30,843 bases of DNA from an uncultured Oscillospiraceae bacterium. GTDB taxonomy: Bacteria > Bacillota > Clostridia > Oscillospirales > Ruminococcaceae. The stretch spans positions 1 to 30,843 of the forward strand of contig CAKTCT010000031.1 of assembly GCA_934539585.1 (NCBI GenBank), given 5' to 3'. The notes under the pieces are model-generated. The model did not search any database, was not told the DNA's origin, and saw nothing but the letters and a program-made list of their open reading frames with translations. Every line of letters begins with the position of its first letter. The stretch's first letter is position 1. The position numbers and the translations under genes were made by a program. This document shows, piece by piece, positions 1-6,960 of the stretch.

Positions 1-277
1 GCCCGTATTCATCCTCCAGCGCAAGCAGCAGCTGTTTCAGCACCTCATGGCTTTTGATGCGGGGAATGTCCAGCGCCGAAGGAGAAACGCCCAATGCCTC
101 GGCCAGCGTACAGAGCAGAGCGTGTTTCGGCGTTCTTACGCCGGACTCATACTGTGCGATGCGGATGTCGGCGGTTTCGGGCGAAAAGCCTGCGGCGATG
201 CCCAGCGCCTTTTGTGTCATGCCCCGCAGCATACGATAGTGCCGGATGCGCTGTCCCGGACTTATCAAGTCGCTCAC
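1..277 (-). CDS. XRE-family helix-turn-helix regulator, cut by window edge
   Basis: The first 92 residues of a small DNA-binding protein are visible; the 3' end lies outside the window. A helix-turn-helix of the Cro/CI (HTH_3) type is seen at about residues 8-62: the segment starting GQRIRHYRMLRGMTQKAL, then IRIAQYESGVRTPK, then LAEALGVSPSAL. The GTG start is chosen because AAAGGAG lies about nine bases upstream and because the GTGA at this point overlaps the stop of the preceding Toprim gene by three bases, which suggests translational coupling. Such regulators are common beside replication and transfer genes of integrative elements. The target is unknown, and a repressor of element genes is the simplest guess. 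Confidence 0.8.
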   Translation of the reverse strand, partial: MSDLISPGQRIRHYRMLRGMTQKALGIAAGFSPETADIRIAQYESGVRTPKHALLCTLAEALGVSPSALDIPRIKSHEVLKQLLLALEDEYG

Positions 278-1242
278 CGTTCTTTGCTCCTTTCTCTGCG
301 CTTGGTAATGGGCAAGCCCAGCCGCATACAAAGGCAGTCATTATAATCTTTGCCCTGCGGGGGCGGTTGGATGTCCACCGTGACCGCATACTTCCTCGGC
401 AGCAGGGTCTTGACGGTTTCTGCGGCGATCCGCCCCGTGGCATCGTTGTCAAGCCGCAGCACCACACGGCGGATATGGGGATGCTCAGCAAGATACCGCA
501 CCAGTGCAGCGGGCAGGCTGCTTTCCTCGATTTTCGCCCTTGGCTTGTAGACCCCGGCGAGGGAGAGCAGGTTTTCGCTGCGCCAGTCTTTGCCGTCCAG
601 CTTTTGCAGTGTCCCGTAGGACAGCAGATCCACCGCCGATTCAAACAGGTGGAGCGTATCGCCTGCGGCCGCCGCAGGAATTCCAAAGGAATAGTGCTTG
701 TCGCTGCCGTTGGCATCCCCGATGAAGTCCGAGCCGATCCCACGCTGGTTAGCATAGCGGGGCTTTCCGTCTGCATCCATACCGACGAACACCACATTGT
801 GATAGGGGTAGCTTTCATAAAGGCGACCGGTCTTAATGCAGAAATCGATCAGTTCATAGTCGATTCCTCTGCGGTGCAGGTATTCGACGGCATGGGTGGC
901 GCTGCGGTTGACCTGCGGCAAAAGAAGTACCTTTTCTTTCGGCGCTTTCGGAGACGGGGCAAAGGTAGGCGGTGCCGCCGCAAGATTTCCCATAATGGTT
1001 TCGACCGCCTTCGTAAAGGGCATCTCTTTGACCTTGATAAGATAGTCCAGCGCAGAATAGCCGCCGATCCCACGGGAAAACCAGCACCATTTGCCGTTGG
1101 AGATTTTCAGGCTGTCGTGTTCACGGGTGCAGTATGTGCCGCCCCCGAAATGCACCAACTCCTGCGGTTCATAAGTCCGAAGATAAGTCAGCAAATCCAT
1201 CTCACGGGCCTGCGCCACCACCTCCGGCGGGATATATGGCAT
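274..1242 (-). CDS. DUF3991 and Toprim domain protein (primase-like, mobile element)
   Basis: A 322-residue protein of the family annotated as DUF3991 plus Toprim, found on many Firmicutes conjugative elements and related to the catalytic part of bacterial primases. The N-terminal part (about residues 28-85) resembles the CHC2-like primase region, with GGGTYCTREHDS and WCWFSRGIGGYSALDYL. The Toprim fold covers about residues 195-285, with the conserved Glu in LHLFESAVDLL (about E200) and the Asp pair in LRLDNDATG (about D264 and D266). I take the ATG at 1242 because GGAGG lies eight bases upstream; a GTG three codons earlier would sit too close to it. It probably acts in element DNA replication or transfer. 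It follows the terminator of the defence operon, so it probably has its own promoter in the short gap, though I could not define one. Confidence 0.85.
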   Translation of the reverse strand: MPYIPPEVVAQAREMDLLTYLRTYEPQELVHFGGGTYCTREHDSLKISNGKWCWFSRGIGGYSALDYLIKVKEMPFTKAVETIMGNLAAAPPTFAPSPKAPKEKVLLLPQVNRSATHAVEYLHRRGIDYELIDFCIKTGRLYESYPYHNVVFVGMDADGKPRYANQRGIGSDFIGDANGSDKHYSFGIPAAAAGDTLHLFESAVDLLSYGTLQKLDGKDWRSENLLSLAGVYKPRAKIEESSLPAALVRYLAEHPHIRRVVLRLDNDATGRIAAETVKTLLPRKYAVTVDIQPPPQGKDYNDCLCMRLGLPITKRRERSKER

Positions 1243-1263
1243 ATGTTTCACCTCCGTTCTGAC

Positions 1264-1308
1264 ATAAAAATAGCCGAGGGGCTTTCAGAATGAAAACCTC
1301 TCGGCTAT
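1264..1308 (-). terminator. Rho-independent terminator closing the Fic-Pycsar operon
   Basis: Stem arms at 1270-1281 and 1297-1308 pair over 12 bases with one mismatch or wobble (ATAGCCGAGAGG against CCCCTCGGCTAT when read on the minus strand). A run of five T follows on the minus strand. It lies 27 bases after the stop of the last cassette gene and before the Toprim gene, so it separates the defence operon from the element backbone. Confidence 0.85.
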
Positions 1309-1334
1309 GTATGAGATGTGAATGCAAAATTGGC

Positions 1335-2186
1335 TTATTCTTTTTCGTACCTATTTCCGATATTTCTGATTTTTATCATTAAATTCTCATATAGATCCAA
1401 AGCAAGTTCCTTGATTTCATCCAAAAGCATTTCCTTTTCTTGTACTTTAACATTTTTATTATAGATGGTGAAGAAATCGAAATCATAAGCAATGTACTCT
1501 GCAGGCGTTTTCTTCTTTTGTGCAAGAGCCTCATCAATTAGCTGGATGCCTTGATATGTTTTTTCTCCGTGCGGCAACACTGAGGCACATATTCTTGCGA
1601 AATATTCTTCTAATGGACTTACATAATTTTCTTGACGGCAATATTCTTCATAACCAACATCGTTTTTCATAAGGTTGTCAATATTGCTTTTTATTCTTAT
1701 TGTTTCATAAAATGCAATTATCTCTGGGTCTTCGACTTCAAAATCATCCTCATAATCAGGTTGGCATATGTGCTCAATATGCGTTATTGAGCCATATAGC
1801 TGAGCATATTTTTCCTTGAATCTATCAGATAGAATGTCGGCAACTACATTGTACATATTTATACTTTTATAACGAGCAATAACATCGGAAAGTTTTTGAC
1901 ATTTTTTATATAGCTCTTCGCTGACTACAAGTTCATCATTTTTTGCAAGTATATTATCGGTTTCAGGAATATTAATATCTCTCCAAATATCATTCATTTC
2001 CATTAGTGTCTTCATTTCATATTTAAGAGGAATATATATTTCTTGCTTCCTGCGCGATGCAATTTGTGATTTTTCCTTTCCTCGAATACCGAGTATGTAT
2101 GCCAACCACGCTGATATGCCACCAAATATGACCACAAAAATGCCACTAATTGTACTTTCCCAAATATTGTTCCAATTCAAAACCAA
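1335..2186 (-). CDS. Membrane-anchored protein of unknown function, last gene of the Pycsar operon
   Basis: Not recognised. The 283-residue product has one clear hydrophobic segment at about residues 12-34 (ending SAWLAYILGIRG), followed by a basic stretch (KSQIASRRKQ) that would favour a cytoplasmic position for the rest. The remaining 240 residues are charged and mostly helical in character, with an acidic patch near residues 135-150 (YEDDFEVEDPE). No catalytic motif is visible. The start is probably TTG, with GGAG a few bases upstream; there is no suitable ATG nearby. The gene is AT-rich like the three genes before it, follows the PycTM-like gene by 24 bases and is followed by a terminator, so it belongs to the same transcript. 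A second membrane effector, an accessory factor or an inhibitor are all possible. Confidence 0.75.
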   Translation of the reverse strand: MVLNWNNIWESTISGIFVVIFGGISAWLAYILGIRGKEKSQIASRRKQEIYIPLKYEMKTLMEMNDIWRDINIPETDNILAKNDELVVSEELYKKCQKLSDVIARYKSINMYNVVADILSDRFKEKYAQLYGSITHIEHICQPDYEDDFEVEDPEIIAFYETIRIKSNIDNLMKNDVGYEEYCRQENYVSPLEEYFARICASVLPHGEKTYQGIQLIDEALAQKKKTPAEYIAYDFDFFTIYNKNVKVQEKEMLLDEIKELALDLYENLMIKIRNIGNRYEKE

Positions 2187-2210
2187 CCATCTCCGACCAA
2201 AAAGTATATT

Positions 2211-2765
2211 TCATATAATCAATAAACCAATTAAAATTAATACTGCAAATAAGATCGAACCTATTGAAGCAAGAAACAATCCCAACTTGTAGTATTTGAA
2301 TTTTTTTTCGCAAATTATCGAGCAGATATATATTTGAGATATTAAATCTTCGTCCATCTGTTTTGTTCCGCATTTCTCTAAATCCCGCTTATATGATGAT
2401 AATGATTTGTGTTTTGCAATTGATGAAAAGAAGATAAGTGAATCTGATTTAATGCCTCTATTATAGAACTTATCAGGATTTACTCTTGCGAATAACACAG
2501 TAAGCCAACATACACAACCAGTAAGTATAAGACTTATTGACAAAATGCAGAAAATGACATATACAACCGTCCAAAAACTGACACGGCTTGCCATATGGCA
2601 TAATATGCTCTTAAATTTTGAAACATAGTCGGTGGCAAGAAAAATTCCCGCTATAACACCAAAGCTCCCCAAAATGATAGATGTTTTAGAATCACAGTTT
2701 TCTATCCATGCCGTATTCCTATCAAGAATTTCTTTCAACTCATCGTGCGTCCTTTTGCTTTCCAC
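2211..2765 (-). CDS. pycTM: Pycsar membrane effector (PycTM-like, DUF5706-type)
   Basis: A 184-residue integral membrane protein with predicted helices at about 28-47, 63-92 and 161-183. The N-terminal signature TAWIENCDSKTSIILGSFG (Trp20, Asp25, Lys27) and the later segments SDSLIFFSSIAKH and LISQIYICSIICEKKFKYYK match my recollection of the Pycsar TM effector family. In characterised systems of this family a cyclic pyrimidine nucleotide made by the partner cyclase triggers the effector, which damages the membrane and stops phage growth by halting the infected cell. The partner cyclase gene lies ten bases upstream, which supports the call independently. The GTG start has GGAGG six to seven bases upstream. 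The identity is inferred from pattern and context and was not checked by profile search. Confidence 0.85.
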   Translation of the reverse strand: MESKRTHDELKEILDRNTAWIENCDSKTSIILGSFGVIAGIFLATDYVSKFKSILCHMASRVSFWTVVYVIFCILSISLILTGCVCWLTVLFARVNPDKFYNRGIKSDSLIFFSSIAKHKSLSSYKRDLEKCGTKQMDEDLISQIYICSIICEKKFKYYKLGLFLASIGSILFAVLILIGLLII

Positions 2766-2775
2766 GATACCCCTC

Positions 2776-4194
2776 CTAATATCCCATTGATTTTAATTTA
2801 TCTAAACATTCTCGGTAATCTTTACCCTCGTAAACTCGTTTTTCAAGAATACCTTTTAATTTAAACCAGTGTCCAGACTGTTTTACAACATCCTCAAGGA
2901 TATATTGGTTTAACCAACTTGAGTGTTCAGCTTGAACACATAAAATTTCATATGCTTCTTCATACATGCCGAAGCAACGATATATTCCTATAAGATAACA
3001 ATCTAAATCGATTTTAACTTCAAGCTGTGACTTGCCAATTTCTTTTCCTAATTCATACATTTTGCCGATAAATTCAAGCCAATGATCTTTTCCGAATTCC
3101 TTTATAAGGTCACTTTTGCAAAATGTTTCTGAAAAAATGCTTTTATGTATAGAATAAGCCTGCTCTTTATTCTTTTGTTCCTGACGGTCAACATCTGCTT
3201 GTTTGGAATTTAATTTGTTTTGCCATTGTTGAAGCCTAATATTTTCCTTACGCGACTCATTATCACGAGCGATTGCTTGACCTTCTCGTTTTTTGGCTTC
3301 CTCTAATGCAATCGCTAACTCTGCGGATTTTTTGCTGATTTCATCAACAAGCAAAAGAGCCTTTTCCTGCGTTTCAGCGAAAATGTTTTGTATGAACGAA
3401 GCCTCAGAATCATTCTCTGTATCTGCCTTAACTGCTTCTGCTGTGATTTCTTCCGGCAGTGACAGGTAATGTTCGCTGACTGCATATCCTTCAAAAACTT
3501 TATTACCCTTTGTTCGGCTTGTTTTAGTCCATATTTCTGAATCTTCAATTTCTGAATATGTGTTTTCATCTATGAATATTTCGCAAGGGTGAGCCAAACT
3601 ACAATACCGATTGGCGTAATTTGTTGTTGAGCCGACCCAAACGATACCCGTTTCATTTTCGGCCGTTTTATTACTCTCTTTTCCGCGCATTCCGACCTTT
3701 GTAATCATAATTGTCCCTGTACAAATACCAACTCCACAGCCAATACAAATATCCATAGATTTTTTTAGAGCGGGGTTTAAGCAGAAATCAATCAGAGTAT
3801 GGATATATCGTGCCGCTTTTATTGCTTTACAAGATGAAGAAATATTTTGGTCGTCCACATTGCTATTCTGAAAGATGCCCATAATTCCGTCACCGGCAAA
3901 TTGTCGTGTATATCCGCCCGAATACCGAATTGCTTGGATAACGATACGAATAAATGAGCGATAAACTTTCACCATTTTTTTAGATTTCAATTCATCTGTC
4001 AAATCGGTGGATTTCCTCATATCTACAAACAGAACCGAAAGTTTTCCCTTAAATACTTTGTTCGAATCAGCTATATCATTAAGCGGTGGCAATATGTCAG
4101 TAATTTTTATTTCCTCAACAGGCTGTCCTAAAATATTACTGACGGCGTTACTTGCTGTTTCAAATTCCGATGCAGGAATAAATGATTCGCTCAT
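2776..4194 (-). CDS. pycC: Class III nucleotide cyclase, probable pyrimidine cyclase PycC
   Basis: A 472-residue cyclase (residue numbers here count from a Met two codons upstream). The catalytic domain spans about residues 50-240. The two metal-binding aspartates are visible in LSVLFVDMRKST (D60) and RQFAGDGIMGIF (D104), and the Asn/Arg pair that stabilises the transition state fits VGSTTNYANRYCSLA (N194, R198). Pycsar cyclases make cCMP or cUMP; which one is made here cannot be read off reliably. After about residue 265 comes a charged region likely to form a coiled coil (270-350), then a helical C-terminal part of about 110 residues that I do not recognise and that may sense infection. The ATG at 4194 is preferred because AAAGGAGG is eight bases away; the upstream ATG is only two bases from it. 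A generic adenylate cyclase is the alternative, but the adjacent PycTM-like gene argues for Pycsar. Confidence 0.85.
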   Translation of the reverse strand: MSESFIPASEFETASNAVSNILGQPVEEIKITDILPPLNDIADSNKVFKGKLSVLFVDMRKSTDLTDELKSKKMVKVYRSFIRIVIQAIRYSGGYTRQFAGDGIMGIFQNSNVDDQNISSSCKAIKAARYIHTLIDFCLNPALKKSMDICIGCGVGICTGTIMITKVGMRGKESNKTAENETGIVWVGSTTNYANRYCSLAHPCEIFIDENTYSEIEDSEIWTKTSRTKGNKVFEGYAVSEHYLSLPEEITAEAVKADTENDSEASFIQNIFAETQEKALLLVDEISKKSAELAIALEEAKKREGQAIARDNESRKENIRLQQWQNKLNSKQADVDRQEQKNKEQAYSIHKSIFSETFCKSDLIKEFGKDHWLEFIGKMYELGKEIGKSQLEVKIDLDCYLIGIYRCFGMYEEAYEILCVQAEHSSWLNQYILEDVVKQSGHWFKLKGILEKRVYEGKDYRECLDKLKSMGY

Positions 4195-4208
4195 AAACAT
4201 AGCCTCCT

Positions 4209-5345
4209 TTAGCTTCTGAAATCCTTTAACATTTGCTGCAAAAGCTGAGATTGTAAGTAGTCTTTTTTGAATGCGTCCATATTATAACCCTCTAAATCAG
4301 GGAAATGGGGTAGGCGATCACTAAATGCGTCAATATTGTATCTTTCATAATTGCCTATGACAAAAGCATTGAATTTTGTCCTTTCAAATTCAGTTTCAAA
4401 AATAAGTACGCATTCCAAAAATCTTTGCCGAGCAGTTAATTCCTCGTCCATATTATCTGTAATATAAAACTGGTGAATAGTGTATTCTATAGAATCTTTT
4501 ATAAAATACTTGTATGAAACATCCCAGTGATGATAACTGTCCTTATATAGGGAAAGTCCGTCTGTCCGAGGGGTCGAAGTGAAACATCTACCGCCGTCCA
4601 AAGCCACGCCACCCAAAGAATATAATAAAGTCTGATGATGGTAAATATTTATGTCATACCACCGAGGACGAGAATCACACTGATTGAACAGATAAAATTC
4701 ATAACCATCTCTACCATCCTCAGCTTGAATATCTTCGAGTGTAAATTCAGGAGCATACTTATAAAACTTTTTGCCGTTATTAGAATCCACCCAATCGTAA
4801 GGCTTTTGCAAAAAAAGCAAGGCGCGATCCAGAGCCGTCGCATCAATTCCGAACCGTTTTTTCCATAGTTTCTCTATGATATTTATATCTGCTGATGCAT
4901 TTTTCGGAGTATTTGTATCCATTATCCGAGCGTAAATATTATTAGCAAATACACCTTGGTATTGTTCTGTTAAATAGTAAGGGGTATTGCGATCATTACG
5001 AATAACAATAATATCGATTGTCTTTTTCCACAAAGTGACTGGTTGGACATATGCTGTTGGACGGATACCTCCAGCAAATTTTTTCTCTCGCAAAAATGAA
5101 ACAATATCTTGTGTTTTTCTTCTGTTTGGGTCGTTTATGACATCACAAATAGAATAATCATTTTCTTCATCAACGCCAATAATAATAAGCCCGTCTTGAT
5201 TAGAAAGATTATTCGCCATACATATAATATCGTGTAGTAAATCTGCCTTATTTTGATGCCACTCTTTTTTGAAATCCCAATATTCCCCTTCTTGCTGCAA
5301 TCCTATCAGTTGTCTTACCTCGGTCTCAAAAGATAATACATCCAT
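4209..5345 (-). CDS. AlbA_2 (Schlafen-type) domain protein
   Basis: A 378-residue protein whose first 145 residues fit the AlbA_2/Schlafen putative nucleic-acid-binding domain: GEYWDFKKEWHQNKADLLHD (residues 20-39), ICMANNLSNQDGLIIIGVDE (41-60), then the strand-rich part through FANNIYARIMD near 133-143. Members of this family are annotated as DNA-binding regulators, and the related Schlafen core can be an RNA nuclease. The remaining 230 residues are not recognised. The ATG has AGG nine bases upstream; a GTG three codons earlier is possible. The gene starts 15 bases after the Fic stop and ends 14 bases before the cyclase start, so all are probably one transcript. It shares the AT-rich base use of the cyclase and effector. 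A regulator of the operon or an extra effector nuclease are both plausible. Confidence 0.75.
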   Translation of the reverse strand: MDVLSFETEVRQLIGLQQEGEYWDFKKEWHQNKADLLHDIICMANNLSNQDGLIIIGVDEENDYSICDVINDPNRRKTQDIVSFLREKKFAGGIRPTAYVQPVTLWKKTIDIIVIRNDRNTPYYLTEQYQGVFANNIYARIMDTNTPKNASADINIIEKLWKKRFGIDATALDRALLFLQKPYDWVDSNNGKKFYKYAPEFTLEDIQAEDGRDGYEFYLFNQCDSRPRWYDINIYHHQTLLYSLGGVALDGGRCFTSTPRTDGLSLYKDSYHHWDVSYKYFIKDSIEYTIHQFYITDNMDEELTARQRFLECVLIFETEFERTKFNAFVIGNYERYNIDAFSDRLPHFPDLEGYNMDAFKKDYLQSQLLQQMLKDFRS

Positions 5346-5360
5346 TATATTCACCCTGTA

Positions 5361-6407
5361 TTATGCCTTAATATACCGTGTCGTTCGTCCTGCACCGATC
5401 CGCTTTACGGAGCCGGTCTTGACCATTGCGCCGAGGACGGCTTCAACGGTTGTGGGGCTGACATCGGGGAGGATTTTGCAAATCTCGGCTTTGGATAGCG
5501 GCGTCAGGCTGTTCAGGACGGTTGCCTCCACACGGGCCTTCTTCGTAATCTTCTTGCCGTGTACCACCGCAAACCGCTTGTCCAGTTCCTTATAGCACAT
5601 ATAAAGGGTGGACAGGAAATTCTCGATAAAGGGGAAATAGGAGTTCTCATTCGTTTCCCATCCTGCCGAGGACTGACGCAGGGCTTCGTAATAATACGCC
5701 TTGTAATTGTTGATTTGCTCCTCAAAGGACACATATTTACCGGCATCAAAACCGTTTTTGTATAACAGCAGTAAAGAGAGCAGACGGGACATTCTGCCGT
5801 TGCCGTCCCGGAACGGATGGATGCAGAGGAAGTCCAGAATCACACATGGAATCAAAAGAAGCTGATTGATATTCGCATCGCTTCGGGCATCCAGATAGGC
5901 AAGCTCCAACTGCTCCATTGCTTTCGGTGTTTCGCTCGCAGGCGTAGGACGGAAGCGGACACGGCGGTTTCCGTCCGCATCGATCTCCAAAATCACATTG
6001 TCGTCCGTCTTGTACTGCCCGCCGTACTCATAGCCCGCAAAGCTCATCATCATTTCGTGCAGCCGCAGAATATCGCTCTGCCGGAAGTCAATGTGTTCGT
6101 AGCCTAAGTGGATCTCATTCAGCGCATCTCTGTACCCGGCGATCTCCGCCTCGTTGTGGTTCAGCGGGGCGCTGTTCTGATTGACAATGGCGGCGATACG
6201 CTCGTCGCTGGTCACAATGCCCTCGATGGCGTTGGAACTTTTGATGGACTGCACCTTTGCGACGGCTTCCAGCTCCGTGAAGATCTGCGTGTATTCGTCC
6301 TTGCGCACGCCTGCCATCGTTTTGAGCGCCGCAATATTGGAAGTGAGGTTCACAAGGTTTGCTGGCAGCAAACCGTTATTCAAAAAAGAGTAATCGAATT
6401 TTCTCAT
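5361..6407 (-). CDS. Fic family protein with C-terminal winged helix
   Basis: A 348-residue Fic protein, expected to transfer AMP from ATP to target hydroxyl groups. The catalytic motif HPFRDGNGRMSR is complete (residues 197-208), and an inhibitory-helix motif SNAIEG (S58, E62, G63) marks a class II enzyme that restrains itself from its own N-terminus. The C-terminal 60 residues (VEATVLNSLTPLSKAEICKI, then SPTTVEAVLGAMVKTGSVKR) form a winged helix-turn-helix, so the protein may bind DNA. The ATG at 6407 is chosen because conservation of Fic proteins starts there; an upstream GTG lies before the likely ribosome binding site. It is the first gene after a promoter covered by inverted repeats and sits six bases before the AlbA_2 gene region. 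Its GC content matches the backbone and not the AT-rich genes that follow. Confidence 0.9.
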   Translation of the reverse strand: MRKFDYSFLNNGLLPANLVNLTSNIAALKTMAGVRKDEYTQIFTELEAVAKVQSIKSSNAIEGIVTSDERIAAIVNQNSAPLNHNEAEIAGYRDALNEIHLGYEHIDFRQSDILRLHEMMMSFAGYEYGGQYKTDDNVILEIDADGNRRVRFRPTPASETPKAMEQLELAYLDARSDANINQLLLIPCVILDFLCIHPFRDGNGRMSRLLSLLLLYKNGFDAGKYVSFEEQINNYKAYYYEALRQSSAGWETNENSYFPFIENFLSTLYMCYKELDKRFAVVHGKKITKKARVEATVLNSLTPLSKAEICKILPDVSPTTVEAVLGAMVKTGSVKRIGAGRTTRYIKA

Positions 6408-6419
6408 ACAGCACCAGCC

Positions 6420-6455
6420 TTTCTGCACATAATTATAGCATATTATGTGCAGAAA
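6420..6455. promoter_or_regulatory. Operator-like perfect 14-bp inverted repeat over the Fic promoter
   Basis: Arms at 6420-6433 (TTTCTGCACATAAT) and 6442-6455 (ATTATGTGCAGAAA) are perfectly complementary with an 8-base spacer. The repeat covers the -10 hexamer and spacer of the Fic promoter, so a bound protein would block transcription. The winged-helix Fic protein is the nearest candidate ligand (inference). Confidence 0.75.
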
Positions 6456-6460
6456 AACAA
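6432..6460 (-). promoter_or_regulatory. Promoter of the Fic-AlbA_2-Pycsar operon
   Basis: On the minus strand an extended -10 (TGCTATAAT, hexamer at 6432-6437) is spaced 17 bases from a -35-like TTGTTT (6455-6460). A start point near 6425 would give a leader of about 18 bases before the Fic ATG at 6407. Confidence 0.7.
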
Positions 6461-6474
6461 GCTGCCATCCGAAT

Positions 6475-6509
6475 TATCTGCATATACTTCTTGGAAATAT
6501 ATGCAGATA
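6475..6509. promoter_or_regulatory. Second operator-like inverted repeat upstream of the Fic promoter
   Basis: Arms at 6475-6486 (TATCTGCATATA) and 6498-6509 (TATATGCAGATA) are perfectly complementary, spacer 11 bases. The half site TCTGCA(C/T)ATA is shared with the inverted repeat at 6420-6455, so the two are probably sites for the same protein. Confidence 0.65.
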
Positions 6510-6539
6510 GAGCATCCGAATAGGCAGTAATATGAGAAA

Positions 6540-6562
6540 ACGGCACGGGGTTTCCGTGCCGT
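6540..6562 (-). terminator. Terminator after the small acidic protein gene
   Basis: A 9-bp perfect stem (6540-6548 with 6554-6562, ACGGCACGG/CCGTGCCGT) is followed by TTTTC on the minus strand. It lies five bases after the stop of the 107-residue gene and upstream of the Fic operator region, insulating the Fic operon from read-through. Confidence 0.8.
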
Positions 6563-6567
6563 CTGCG

Positions 6568-6891
6568 TCAGATCGCTTTGATTTTTTTGAGGTAGGCCAC
6601 GGCATCGGTATGTCCGCGGAAGTAGATGTGCTGCCGCTCCATGTCCTCCATTTGGCGGGCAAGGTTCAGATAGTCCACATACGCCCGATGCTCCTCTGCG
6701 GTCATGCGGATCTCGCCGCTGTCCTCGTTCATTTTGTCAATGACGGGGTACTGCGTTTTCAGCTTATCCATGCGGTCGGAAAGCGCGGCGTAGTCCTCGT
6801 CGGTATTCAGCAGATCCATCACAATATCGCTGTCGATCTCCGCAAAGGCGTCCTCTATGCGGGATGGCAGGTCAAAATAGCTGTCGCTCAC
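6568..6891 (-). CDS. Small acidic conserved protein of conjugative elements (DUF6664-like)
   Basis: A 107-residue acidic, helical protein (segments such as SRIEDAFAEIDSDIVMDLLN and EEHRAYVDYLNLARQMEDME). I associate it with the family named DUF6664, seen on Firmicutes integrative elements, but this is from memory and unverified; the function is unknown. The GTG at 6891 is favoured because AAGGA sits ten bases upstream; a GTG at 6900 would directly abut it. It has its own promoter just upstream and a terminator just downstream, so it is probably a single-gene transcript. Confidence 0.65.
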   Translation of the reverse strand: MSDSYFDLPSRIEDAFAEIDSDIVMDLLNTDEDYAALSDRMDKLKTQYPVIDKMNEDSGEIRMTAEEHRAYVDYLNLARQMEDMERQHIYFRGHTDAVAYLKKIKAI

Positions 6892-6920
6892 GGTGTCCAC
6901 TTCCTTATCGTTTTTATTAT

Positions 6921-6949
6921 ACTATACCCAAACCGTAAGGCAATATCAA
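6921..6949 (-). promoter_or_regulatory. Promoter of the small acidic protein gene
   Basis: On the minus strand TTGATA (6944-6949) and TATAGT (6921-6926) are 17 bases apart. An overlapping TATAAT (6916-6921) with a weaker -35 is an alternative. It lies in the 60-base gap after the ArdA gene. Confidence 0.6.
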
Positions 6950-6960
6950 AGGTGCAAATT

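Noticed and set aside
94..1293. A 399-codon plus-strand frame opposite the Toprim and XRE genes
   Set aside because: The minus strand shows recognisable Toprim and helix-turn-helix motifs; the plus frame is their shadow.
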